DNA of 64,000 nucleotides from Oikopleura dioica. Its lineage: Eukaryota > Chordata > Appendicularia > Copelata > Oikopleuridae. Under the pieces are notes generated by a model that saw only the letters and a program-made list of their open reading frames with translations, was not told the DNA's origin and did no database searches. Where the stretch lies: NCBI GenBank assembly GCA_907165135.1, contig OU015567.1, forward strand, positions 6,639,001 to 6,703,000. The letters run 5' to 3'. Positions 19,273 through 30,480 of the stretch are shown here, in pieces; position 1 is the first letter of the stretch, and each line of letters starts with the position of its first letter. The position numbers and the translations under genes were made by a program.

Positions 19273-19614
19273 ACAGTACATTGAAAGCTAATCTTCACTA
19301 GTGCATTTTACCCACCTTCGAGCTTTGCAAGGGCTGAGTCCCAAGAGAGACGAAAGAGAAGAAAAGGGACCAAGCGGATGTCGTTACTCGAGAGGAGGCT
19401 TCCCACGGGTGAACGTTAAATCTTTATAGTCAGGGAAAGCAGCTGGCAAAGTTAATTCTTATTGCGACTCAACGCCAGGCGCATCATTTTGAAAGGGATA
19501 TAATATTGATATTTCTATTCATGCATTGACTTTATTTGATGATGGGAAAAAGGGCGCAGTGGAGAAATGTTAAATTTGTATCAATGGAGCGTTTAATGTC
19601 GTTGGCAGTTACAA

Positions 19615-19840
19615 TTTGTGACTCAGAAGATTCTGAAGAGCTTCTATGAAAAGTCGCGTAGCGGCTTTTTTTTAAACGAAGCCGCGCAGCGGCTTCGCCA
19701 TAATTCAAAAATATGTTGTGATGCTGATTTCGCAAAGCCGCTTCGCGGCTTCTTCTTTAAAAAAGCCGCTACGCGGCTTTTCATTTCGATCTTTCAGAAC
19801 CCTGACTCAGGTTCTCTACACAGGTCACGGAGCTCAGTTA
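19615..19840. mobile_element. Family A MITE with four GCCGC blocks
   Basis: Degraded left end (GTGACTCAGAAGATTCTGAAGA), then successive hairpins (GTCGCGTAGCGGCTTTTT, GAAGCCGCGCAGCGGCTTC, AAAGCCGCTTCGCGGCTTC, AAAGCCGCTACGCGGCTTTT), right end CAGAACCCTGACTCAGGTTCTCTACACAGG. Confidence 0.75.
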
Positions 19841-20796
19841 GTATGGGTTCGTAAATTGACGGAAAATGCCATAAAATCGTTTTTGCCGAAGTCGGATAAG
19901 ATCAGAGGGCAGCGAAACGGAATGGACTTTGGTGGTGTGGCCCGGTTATGTTACGACATCCGGTCATAAAGCTACTGCTTGGAGGTTTGCTCATTTTCCT
20001 CGCAACGGGTAGACAGTGCTCTAAATTATCAGCTGTGAAGAAGAGTGGCACGGGTCTTGATTTTGCCTCTTCCGGAGGAGAAAAATGAGAGTCCCGGAAG
20101 AAGGGAATTCGCTGGGGAAAAAGTTGGGAATCAAAGGGAACCGCGCGTGCTCCGTTTTTGCGTTTATTAGAGTCAGAAGCGGAGCAGTACCTATTGATCG
20201 GCATGGAACTCGGCATGGCGCAGCGTGAGACTTTGATAATGATTAGAGGAGGGTGCCGAGGAACTCAGTATGTACCGAGTCTGACCATAAAATCCGTCAC
20301 TCACTCTCTTTTTTTCAATGTCAATTTAGAAAATATTCTTCTGAAAAAGCAAAAGCAGTAAAAATTCTGATCAACTTTCAGCAAAAGAATCGTTCCAGCT
20401 CGAAAGTGTACTTCCGCGGTAAACTTACGAGCAGCGATTTGAAATTATGAAACTTGTCAGTTCCGCCGCGACCTTCAGCGTTGTCGGGGAATTCTCCGCG
20501 ACTTGTCTTTTTTGATATCAATTGCAATGCTGGCGTCGCCGGGGCGCAAATTTACTTATCACGGGTTTATTCGTTATACTTTGTTCGATAAGCGACCGCC
20601 ATGTCGAGGATGAGAGACGCCAGTGACGAAATGAAGCGAACTGAAGAGTGGACTCGGACGAGAACGGATCAGGATTGAACTCAAAGCTAAGCGAAATTCG
20701 TTCAAGATGGAGAAGATCAAGAATTTTGAAGAAAAAGAGGGAAAAATGAAGTTTATCTTCGTCAAAAATTGTGCCTTCGGAAAGCTTTTCTTTTCC

Positions 20797-20876
20797 TTGG
20801 CTTGGCAACCTGTGTTGAATCCTGAGTCAGGGTCCTGACACAGGTTTTTACGCAGGTCCCCTTGGCTTTCTTTTTT
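20797..20876. mobile_element. Short family A remnant (termini only)
   Basis: CTTGGCTTGGCAACCTGTGTTGAATCCTGAGTCAGGGTCCTGACACAGGTTTTTACGCAGGTCCCCTTGGC: the two termini are nearly back to back without the GCCGC core, so this is a deleted copy. Confidence 0.65.
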
Positions 20877-22082
20877 TTTCTCTGGGTAAAACCTGTTTTT
20901 ATTTGATGTCTATAGCGCGAATTCAAAGCGTTCACGAGGTATTTTGTTGTCTGTAAATTTGCATTTTATTTTGTTAGTTATTTCCTATGGTCTCGGTGAA
21001 TAGCCAATGAAAGAAAATTGATTGTGCCACAAAATCTGAGTAAAAGACCGAGTAAAATCTTCATTCTGCAGTAAACCCAATTCATGATCAATAAATGCTC
21101 GCGAAAATGTATCACACGCGGCGCTTTATGATTCCATTAACGACGATAACCGTGAATTGTTAGGGGTTAATATGATGATTTTACACGCGTATAAAGACGC
21201 TTATAGGGTCAGATAGCGGGCCTCAATACCAGCTACTACCGAGCTGACCGGATAGGAGTCAAAGAGCAACTGCCCAATGAATTTGGCGATGAATACAAAT
21301 GAATGAAAATCAGAGGCGTATAAAAAAAAGACTGATAGAAGAAGCTACTGATAATGCTTTGTTGGATAGTCGAATTGCCCTTTTTAATCCTAGTGATGAA
21401 TTATGAATCCATAAAATTCATAACAATAATGCCCATTTGACAGCTATGCCTTCATAAATCTCCATTGTAACATAAAATTTAAAGACCTCTCTTTCTATAT
21501 ATTTACCGGTCCTAAAACGCAGAAAGCTTGTACTATATTTCTGGCGATAGCTACTTTGCCACCTGCACTTAAACTTTTTTGCTGGCGCAAATATCCTCGT
21601 GACCTTTTTTTGAATGGAAAATTTGCAGCTCGATTTGCCTGGCCATTGCTTATCGCTTGATATCGTTGCGGATTGCGGAGAGCCATGCAGGGTGGGATTC
21701 GTGGCACAAGATGGCGCATCGAGCAATTTGGATGCATGGCTCTTCGTCTTCTCGTTGAATGCAAGGAGGAACAACCAGTGGCGCCGCTGGGTGGCGCTGC
21801 GATCGAGCTCGCTCAGCGTGCTCAAGCCATGGATCGCAGCTCCGGCGGCCTCTACACAAAGTCGTAAATCGTCCGTTGCCCGACAGCTTTCGCGCGTTTG
21901 CCGTCCTCGCAGATCCGACAGATCAATTAATCACCAAACTTGAGACACTAACTCGGAACTTCCCTGAACCCTTTTTTCACAATCGAGCAAAAACAAGAGA
22001 CCTGCCTTTATCAATTGCAAGAAGAACTAAAAAAGAGTACAGAAAAGGAGATTGGTCAAAAACTCTTGGTCAAACTGGTCGC

Positions 22083-25000
22083 ATGACCCAGTGTGAAGCC
22101 AGGAATTTTGCGGTAAGTCCAGATTTTTTCTTTCTCTCTTCCTTGATTTCAATTTTCAACGCGTCGGAAACTCATTAAAATTGTAGCAAATTATGAACCC
22201 TGGAAACTTGCAGCCCAAGTACGAAGACGGAAACGGCTCGACAGGCTCCTTCGCCTCGATGAACTCAGAAAGCCATGCCCATTCAATTGGCATGCCTGCC
22301 ACGAGCGGGTTAAGCTGGGCCCCACCGGTTTCTACCGTCGGCGGTCTTCGGGAAGGCAACTTGTTTGACCACACCAACAGGTAAACGCGCCCATATAAAG
22401 GGGTAAGCTACCAAGCTACCCAAATGGCCTTATTAAAGTCCGAACGCTGTGTGCCTTAACCTATCTATTATTGCCTATAAATTGAGCATTAAACTACAGA
22501 CCTCACAAGTGTCTTCACTCGTTGCCCAGAAAAATGAACGCGAAATTGTAAGTGAAACTTTTTCGAAAAAAGAAAGAGAAAGATTAAGCTGCCAATAAAG
22601 AACTTTTATTCGGCTGTTAAAATAAATATTAATTATAGATTTATATTTTACTAAGCATTTATTGATAATAAATGTAGACAAGTGATTAAAAAAGGCATTG
22701 TTGTAGGAAAGCGGGGCAGGTTCAATTTAGCGAGATTGGTATTTTATGACATTTGTGAGAGCTGGTTAATTTATTGAATTCATAGCCTAGGGATTCGGCC
22801 ACAAGGTTTTGTCGATTGTCGTTTAATTGGTCTGTTTTAGCCAACCAAAATTGGAACCGCCATCGGTAGATCCTAACTCGAATCCTTCATCGGCAGAATC
22901 GCCCCTGATTGGCAACGTCTACGCGAATATTTACGAAAATAGAGTTTTGGTAAGACCATTTTTTCCGCTGAAAGTTGGAAAATAAAATTTTCAGCAGGGA
23001 AACCAGCCGATGTTCGCGCACAATCCAGGCTTCATGCATCGCGAAATGCCCGGCCAACAGCCCTTCTACCATCCGTAAGTGAATTTGTGCAGCTTTGAGA
23101 AATGCCAAATTATTTATCGCAACGTTGATAAAAATTCAGTAAATATTAACCGACGTGCTAATTAAATACTAGCAGGAAGTTCGAGTCCTTCAATTCGCTA
23201 AATCAGAATTGCGCTTCAATTCTGCTTTTCTTTTCTCATCTTTGAAACCTTCCGGGAGACCTTTGCTCAGTACCAAAGTCTTTCGCAAGGTCAGCATTTC
23301 GGGGCGGAGGGTAAACAGCGCCGCCGCTAAAATTGTAAACATCTAATTGGCCAAACATTTTTTTTATGACTCGAGATCAGCGAAGGTCTCTTTGAAGTTT
23401 AAATGACCTTCATTGGACTTATAACTTATAACTTATGGCCATTCTGATAATGATTACGAGGGAATTAGCAACTATAACTTTGTTCTTAGAAATATCATCC
23501 GACCAGGGGGCTGGCCACATGTCATGGATCCCTACTCGCAGTCTGGCATGCCTTTTCACTCGACTTTCCCAGGTAAGAAATTTTTTCTGCTACATTTTTT
23601 CACGACTTCCGGGAGAATTTAAGGTCTTCCTGAGTGACTCAAACTTGCTAAGCTTGATTCGCCCCGCGACAGAATATTGAGTCCCCTTTTTTCTTCTTTG
23701 GAAATTTGAATGTCTACGTAAATTTTCCGTGGATACGATATCGGTTGATAAGATGTCCAGAGTTTACCTCAGCAATGAATTTTACTAGTCCTCAAATAGA
23801 CAAAGGCACCAGCCGCAGGGCGATATCGTAAATGACACCCTTGAGGCGTCAGCAATTCATCAGGAATGTAAGAAACTAACTCTATAAAGAGCCTATAAAT
23901 GCAGGTCAAGCCCTTTGACTTCCGCTTCTGATATTATTTCTGCGCCCCATAAGAAATATATGGAGTCGTTTTCGTGATTTATGTGACGCAAATGGGCGCG
24001 ATGGCAAGATTTATGACTGCCTCGTGTTGTTAAAGTTTTCATCGAGCATAAAAAGTAAGCTAGCGCGAGTCAGAAATGATGATCATAAACTTGGATTATT
24101 GCGCGATCCGTTTAATCATATAAATCAGTTCACGATGTAAAGCTGTGGCTCGCAAATCACACCAGTTCTTTCGGCAATATTTGTGGTTTCTTACTATTTT
24201 ACAATTTTACGATTCTTAGATTATTTCGTGATTAATGAAGCCGACAAAGTCTACTCTTTCTTGATTGCAAGGAGCAATCGCCACTTTTGTCCCTTTTCAA
24301 CGGGGAAAAATTAGACTCTTAGTGTCTCTTTTAGAGTGTACCCCTAGTTGTTATGGCATTTGGGCACACACGTGGCGATGCCCATTGCCATTTGGCTACA
24401 TGTTTGACAAGTAGACAGTCCCGTAAATTCTCACCTCAATCATTTTCCGATCAGAATTGACTTTCACAGAATAAAAATTATTTGAAACATAAAGCAGTAA
24501 AAGTAAGCTCAAGAAAGAAGATACAAAGATTTAAAATTGACGAGCTACTTTTTTCAAATCGCGAAATAGCGACGGAAGTCGCAAACTTTTTACATGCTAT
24601 TGTAAAACCAACTTAACGTCAAGTAACAACCCTAACCTGCCTCATAACTTACACGTAAAATTGGAGCCTCGCTCATAATTATACAATTGTCGACTAATTT
24701 CTTCGTTAACCAAACCTTCTTGTTTTTACCCCACATTTTAACCGGCCAATTTTCAACTTCAAATTCCAGTTTGAAGTTTCCCCTACAAACTGGGCTTGAA
24801 AACCTGTGTAAAAACCTGAGTCAGGCTCTGAAAGAGCTTAGATAAAAAGCCGCTTTGCGGCTTTATAGTAACTAAAGCCGCAGAGCGGCTTCGCCTGAGT
24901 CTTACAACAGACAATAATTGTCATCTGAGTCAGAGCCTGAGTCAGGTTTTCTACACAGGTTTCGAAGGCCTTGAAAATGAATACCCGAATCCGCGTATTT

Positions 25001-26189
25001 TGCAATGATTCGTCGCTTCTTTCACCCCGGAAGTGTTTCGTTCCCTCGGTGGAGTGGTTGACGTTCTGGGCACACACATAAAAACTCTTCGATAAATCGA
25101 GCTCCTTTTGTGAAGGTGTTATTCCAACACATAAATTTCATGCTCAAAGCGCTTTTCTTTGCGCTCGTCAAACATAATGTAGGAATCTCCAATTCAAAAA
25201 GAAGCAATACACAATTCTGCTTGTAAGCCCATCATGCTGCACAAGCGGTAACAGGGGGTTATAAAAAAATTTCGACAATTTGAAATTAGAGTTTTATCGA
25301 CCTAGACTCACGGGGCGGCGTGATGAAAAGGGCTGGGCCGAGGAAACTTCCAATCCTGTCGGAAGCGTTCACTTAACGAGATCAATTTATGACCCTTGGG
25401 CCTCATACTGTGCGGCTCTGTTTGAAACGGCAGTATTAAAGCATGACACACAAAAACACCCTTTTATACTAGATAACTTCGAGTAAGCTCTTGTTACAGC
25501 TACATAAGTAGAAATCTGAGTCAGAACCTGAACAGCTCAAATGAAATATAATAGTTTCAATTAATCCTCAAATAATATCGAAGCCGCTTTGCGGCTTCGT
25601 TTTAAAAAGCCGCGACGCGGCTTTTCATTCGAGCTGTTCATATTCTGACTCAGGTTTCTGCAGATTTTCGATCCAAGAGTAATAAGCTAATCAACCTCTT
25701 TTAGGACTCTATTCTTATCCAATGCACACAGCGATCCGCAAGAAGCGCCAGCCCTACTCAAAGCAGCAAACTCGCCAGCTAGAACAAGAGTACGCCCAGA
25801 ACAAGTTCATCACGAGGCAAAAGAGGGAGCAGATTTCTCGAGATCTGAGCCTGACTGATCGACAAGTCAAGATCTGGTTTCAAAATCGACGAGTCAAGGA
25901 AAAGAAGGTAAGCGTCCTTTTTCCTTAATTTTCTCGACCACGTGATTGTGTGATCAAAAAAGCTAATTGATAACAGATTGAGCAGGAACGAGAGCGAAAG
26001 GAAAGCCACGGCGGAAGCAGCGGAAGCGCAGTTGGAAACGGTGGAGGTTCCGCCGAGATGGCCGATGATCCCGAAAGCCCGCATTCTTCATTCGCCGGAC
26101 TGGGCATGAGCACGGACAATTTTGGCCAAGAAACAGACGCACTTGGCCACGATGGAACAATCAAGTCGGAAGTACTGAAAAACTGCTAA
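22083..26189 (+). CDS. hox13: Posterior Hox homeodomain protein, Hox13-like
   Basis: DNA-binding transcription factor. Exons: 22083-22112 ([10 protein letters not shown]), about 22189-22380, about 22841-22950, about 22997-23073, about 23491-23570, about 25706-25907, about 25979-26189. The homeodomain is encoded by the last two exons: [52 protein letters not shown]. EYAxNKFIT and RRVKEKK are typical of Hox13, whereas RQKR and QVKIWF are closer to Hox12, so paralogue 13 is favoured over 12 but not certain. An N-terminal Gly/Ser/Pro-rich region and a Gly-rich acidic tail follow usual Hox style. The frame is open further upstream of 22083, so the start may be earlier. Introns are unusually long (up to 2.1 kb), presumably holding regulatory DNA. 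No other Hox gene is in the window. Confidence 0.85.
24786..24970. mobile_element. Family A MITE in the large Hox intron
   Basis: CTGGGCTTGAAAACCTGTGTAAAAACCTGAGTCAGGCTCTGAAAGAG, central AAGCCGCTTTGCGGCTT and AAGCCGCAGAGCGGCTTC hairpins, right end CTGAGTCAGGTTTTCTACACAGGTTTCGAAGGCC. Confidence 0.8.
25500..25672. mobile_element. Family A-related MITE in the large Hox intron
   Basis: GTAGAAATCTGAGTCAGAACCTGAACAGCTC at the left, GAAGCCGCTTTGCGGCTTC and AAGCCGCGACGCGGCTTTT hairpins, right end GAGCTGTTCATATTCTGACTCAGGTTTCTGC. The outer GGCTCGG terminus is lost or replaced. Confidence 0.75.
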
Positions 26190-26428
26190 ATAGCGAATCG
26201 GACGATTGGCTTCTTACTGACCTCCTGTCTGTGCTGTAGATAAAACTTAATTTTTGAAAATAATTTGTCTCTTGAAAATATTTATCAAAACTGATCCCTG
26301 TACTGGTTGAATCCATTATTTTTACTTTGCCAATTTTGTGTTTTTAAATTATTGTAATTATAATGCTCAAGCAACTGCCCCTCTTCCGGTGCTCCAAAAA
26401 TAAATAAAAAATGATAAAAAAATGTTAG

Positions 26429-26556
26429 TCTTCCTTGATATCAATGATTTGGGATGGTAGGATGGAAAAATTTGTTTTCTAGAACGATATTTGATCAAAA
26501 ACAGTTTTCGAATTTATAATTATAATTAAGGTTTTGATTTATTGAGGTAAGTTTGA
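26429..26556 (+). promoter_or_regulatory. Conserved upstream module, copy 1 of 4
   Basis: Shared by all four tandem paralogues (also at about 27607-27800, 28483-28640 and 29484-29640): an AGTCTTCCTTGATATCAATGA block, a TTTTCTAGAA block, then AATTAAGGTTTTGATTTATTGAGGTAAGTTT. The last part could be the transcription start and a 5' UTR exon with donor (TTGAG|gtaag). Confidence 0.6.
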
Positions 26557-26608
26557 TATTTTTGCAGCATCTTCTGGCGAGTTTCTTGAGTTTTCAGAAT
26601 TCGCAAAG

Positions 26609-27500
26609 ATGGTCGAGACCAGAAACCAGAGTAGAGAGCGTGGCCAAATGGAGCAGTTTTTTCACAGCTTGCTCCAAACGAACCCACTGTCAAGCTTGAC
26701 GCTGAGAATCGTGCGCGACCGCTACAAGGCTGAATTCAACAAAGATCAGGACTTGTCGCCTCCCCAGTTCAAAACACTAAGATGCGTGGTGGACGAAATT
26801 GCGAAGGCGGAGATGAACAGAAAATTCAGCTCTATGGTATTTTTTCTTATTGTATTTCTATACATTATTATTCTACATTGTATTTTTCTGAATTTATGCT
26901 CTGATTTTTTGAATAATAGTGAATAAGGGTATCGACGGAATCAAACTTGAAGAAGCACGGAAAATCATCGAAGAAGAAATTGATTCAATGACGCGCAAGT
27001 TGGACGGTAAAGATGACCAGACGAGGAATAGGCTCGAATTATGTCGGAAATTGAACGACTCTTTTCGACTACTGGAGTCCAAGCTTGAGAAAAACGACGT
27101 CGAAGTAAGAAAATTATGATTATGTTTGAATCCTCGATACCTTTGATAATTAAATATACTTCAGGAGAAACAACAAATAGCCCAGTTTTTAATTGAAGCT
27201 GCAGAAAAGTTGAAAGGCATCAGAGAACGCAGAGCTCGAACCGATCGTAAAAAAGCACTGATTGAAGAAGAACTAGCCCGGGCGGAAATCGAGGAGGCGG
27301 AACTCAAACGACTTGAAACAAAGACCAAACGTCATTATTATGAGATATTTTGTATAAAGACATTTGAATGCGATCAAGATGAAGTTGCTGCTGATCAAGA
27401 AGAAGAGATTGAAAGACACTTTGCCGCAGTAATAAGAGCTAGCGAGGAGACAAACAAAATTCTCAACGACTTCGAGTCGCGATCAAAAATGTGGGAATGA
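26609..27500 (+). CDS. Tandem paralogue 1: DEK_C-like N-terminus plus coiled coil
   Basis: Exons 26609-26836, about 26930-27103, about 27165-27500. The N-terminal 75 residues (GQMEQFFHSLLQTNP..LTLRIVRDRYKAEFNK..LRCVVDEIAKAEM) form a short helical domain whose pattern (hydrophobic helix, LT-x-x-x-VR, helix) resembles the DEK C-terminal domain. This is a tentative call. The remainder is a long charged coiled coil (ELARAEIEEAELKRLE). This copy has an extra middle exon compared with the others. Small, acidic/basic, no signal peptide. Function unknown. Confidence 0.75.
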
Positions 27501-27852
27501 ACGTTCTCATTTCCTTTCCTGTTTCTGATTTTTATTAATTTTTCTTTTTCAGTTCCACTTAATTTTCTCTGCATTAAATTACGGAAAAAAAGCATCAAAA
27601 AGCAGCAAAAAATATGTGAGTCTTCCTTGATATCAATGATACATACGGTATGTAACATACCATATATCTATAACTGCCAGGAACTCCGAGAGTCGGTTAA
27701 CAAAGAGGATGAAAAATATGCTTTCTAGAATGATTTTTGGCCAAACAAGTCTCTAGGTTGAGGAGTTATAATTATGGTTTTGATTTATTGAGGTTAGTTT
27801 TATCTTCTGGCGAGATTCCTAAGTGTCTCCGATTTAAGGTCTTTCTGCAACG

Positions 27853-28447
27853 ATGGTAGACCAGAGAGAGCGCGGACAAATGGAGCGGTTTGTCCGCCAC
27901 TTGTTCCAGACGATCCCAATTGCGAGCTTGACGCAGAGAATTGTGCGCGACCGCTACAAGGCCGAATTCAGCGTAGATCAGGGATTCACGGCAAACCAGG
28001 CTGAAACACTCAGATCTATTGTAGTCGACTTCGCGAAGGCCGAGATGGACAAAGGCTTCAAACTTTCCATCATCAAGGTATTTAAGAGATTCAAAAAATT
28101 AATACAAATTCACATTAATTTACTTATTTCAGAGCCGCCTCAAAGACAAGATCCATGACCACGAGCGTGGAATAGAAGAAGATACTGAAGAATTAGCCCG
28201 CATTGAAGAAAGAAAAGCCAAGCTTGAAGAGAGAAACGCCCGCCGGAAAAAAGAACTGGCCACGATGCAGATCCTACAGCGTTTTCAAGCGGTGATTGAC
28301 CGTACTTTAGATGATGCTCCAGATTTTTCAGAGCAGATTGAAAGTCTGAGAGAACTCTCTCTGAAAAACGCGAAAGAGGTTTTCAAGATGTTCCAAGAAG
28401 ATGTTGACAGAATTTCCGACGATTTTTCCTATTTGCAGTTATATTAA
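27853..28447 (+). CDS. Tandem paralogue 2: DEK_C-like N-terminus plus coiled coil
   Basis: Two exons, 27853-28077 and about 28132-28447. N-terminal domain RGQMERFVRHLFQTIP..SLTQRIVRDRYKAEFS..LRSIVVDFAKAEMDKGF. Second exon is a heptad-rich coil (ARIEERKAKLEERNARRKKE) ending DDFSYLQLY. It keeps the same phase-0 intron position as copies 3 and 4. The upstream conserved module starts at about 27607. Confidence 0.75.
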
Positions 28448-28677
28448 TTTTTAAAAAATAAAAAAAAATGGTTTTCAAAAACATGAGTCTTCCTTGATCT
28501 CAATGATGTTTGACGGCAGGAGAGTCTGACAGGATCAAAAAATCTGTTTTCTAGAACAATCTTTAGGAGCAATTGGTTTTTTGGTCTACAGTCGTTATAA
28601 TTAAGGTTTCGATTTATTGAGGTAAGCTCGATATTTTTGCATAACTATTTGGTAAGTTTCTCGAGTTTCTTTGAACG

Positions 28678-29305
28678 ATGGTGGAGACCAGAGAGCAGAG
28701 AAGAGTGCGCGGACAAATGGAGAACTTTGTCCGCTACTTGACGAAGATAATGCCACGGTCAAGCTTGACGCAAAAAATCCTGCGCGACTCCTTCAAGCTC
28801 ATAATATTCAAGAAGCAGATGACGGTTGCCCATTATGAAACACTAGAACGCGTATTCGTCGAGGTTTCCAAGGAAGAACCGAACAAAGACTTCCAAGATT
28901 CCGAATGGAAGGTATTTTGTCTTATTAAACATTAAATTTTTAATAAACATTCATTGATTTCAGACCCGGCTTAGAGAAACTGTCTTCAAGGTTCTCCGTC
29001 AACAACGTAAATTGGAACAGCAAAATGAAGACTTAGCCCGCCTAAATGAAGAAGTCGCCCGCAAGAAAAGAAAAGTGGCCGTGGAGAAGATGCTGCACGA
29101 CAAACTCGACCGACTCAGAGAGCAAATTGATCTTCACCTTGACCAACTTGAACGAATTATTCGTCATTATTCTTTAGCTCCTCCAGAGAAGGTCGCGACT
29201 CTAACAACACTCGCTCTGGAAAGAGTTCACGATGTTATCAAAGTACTTTGGCAGGAATTTGAAAGAATTCACGATGAGTTATCCGCTATTCCCGACGATC
29301 AGTAA
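28678..29305 (+). CDS. Tandem paralogue 3: DEK_C-like N-terminus plus coiled coil
   Basis: Two exons, 28678-28911 and 28964-29305, with the second starting TRLRE as in copy 4. N-terminal domain RGQMENFVRYLTKIMP..LTQKILRDSFK. The coil (RKKRKVAVEKMLHDKLDRL) ends with a conserved C-terminal segment (ATLTTLALERVHDVIKVLWQ, HDELSAIPDDQ) shared with copy 4. Upstream module at about 28483-28640. Confidence 0.75.
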
Positions 29306-29695
29306 TTTTAATTTTCTATCTAAAGCGACTTTTTTTATTAATAAACAGCCAACAGATTGCATTTGAAATTTTGCGTTTTTTTATTTTATCCAGAGGGTGG
29401 CGACAATCTTTTTATCCAGGGTAAAGGCCTGCTTTTATCGGTATTAATTTCGTTTTCCAGTGCTAAAATAAGAAAAAATAAAAAAATGAGTCTTCCTTGA
29501 TATCAATGATGTTTGACGGCAGGAGAGTCTGAGAGGATAAAAAAAATCTGTTTTCTAGAACAATCTTTACGAGCAATTAGTTTTTTGGTTGATCGTAATA
29601 ATTAAGGTTTTGATCTATTGAGGTAAGTTTGATTTTTTACATTATCGTATTATCGAGTATTCTTGAGTTTGTCGAATTAAGGTCTTTCCGCAACA

Positions 29696-30320
29696 ATGGT
29701 CGAGACCAGAAAGCAGAGAAGAGCGCGCAGACAAATGGAGCAATTTGTCCGCTTCTTGACAATGATAATGCCACTATCAAGTTTGACGGAGAAATCGGTG
29801 CGCGACCTGTACAAGCTCGAATCCGAGAAGCAGATCACGGATTCCCAGTCTAAAGCCTTGAGATGCATCGTCAGCAACCTTGCAAACATAAAGCACAACA
29901 AAGAATTAAGAGCTTCCAGATCCAAGGTTATTTTTTCTTGCCAACTATACCTTACTAAATTATTATTTACTTTAGACCCGGCTGAGAGAAAAAATGTTCA
30001 AGTATCTCAACAGTCAACGTGAAAAAGAACAGACAGAGAAGGAACTAACCCGCATTAAAAAAGAACTCGCCCGCGAAAAAAGAATACTGGCCGCGGAGGA
30101 GAAGCTCTTAGCAAAACTTAAAAAAGTGGAAGTTCAACTCGAACTTCACTTAGCCGAATATGAAAGGATTCCGGATCGTCCATGGATCATTGCTCCAGGA
30201 AAGATCGAGACCTTGACAGTGCTCGCTCACGATAAAGTTCTCGATGTTATGGCAAGACTAGAGCAAGAGTTTGACAGAACTCACGACCAGTTAAATGCAA
30301 TCCCCAACGATCTTTTCTGA
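29696..30320 (+). CDS. Tandem paralogue 4: DEK_C-like N-terminus plus coiled coil
   Basis: Two exons, 29696-29925 and 29976-30320. N-terminal domain RRQMEQFVRFLTMIMP..LTEKSVRDLYKLE. The coil (ELTRIKKELAREKRILAAEE) and C-terminal segment (ETLTVLAHDKVLDVMARLEQ, HDQLNAIPNDLF) pair it with copy 3, so copies 3 and 4 are the youngest duplicates. The upstream module (29484-29640) is nearly identical to that of copy 3. Confidence 0.75.
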
Positions 30321-30480
30321 CTTTTCTTTTTCTGATCTATCAATTTTTGTTCGCATTATATTTTGAATAAACATTCAGCAAAGCGCGAAGTGTTTTTTTT
30401 CAGAATTTAGTTTGAAAATAAACTTCGAACGTTAATTGAAATTCAATTATTGAATAGTAAGATTTTATTGAAAAAAAGAG

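Larger units (their letters stand above)
18854..22082. other. 3.2-kb gene-poor region with several MITEs
   Basis: No gene supported. It holds family A elements near 19111-19270, 19615-19840 and a remnant at 20797-20875. 21640-21940 is GC-richer with short inverted repeats (for example AGCCATGCA..TGCATGGCT) and an open frame running into the Hox first exon, so it may be 5' leader, extra coding sequence or regulatory DNA of the Hox gene. Confidence 0.5.

Noticed and set aside
19310-19500. Possible short exon between MITEs
   Set aside because: No open frame with splice borders and no similarity seen.
21640-21940. tRNA or other structured RNA in a GC-rich stretch
   Set aside because: Short inverted repeats are present but no cloverleaf with A and B boxes could be drawn.
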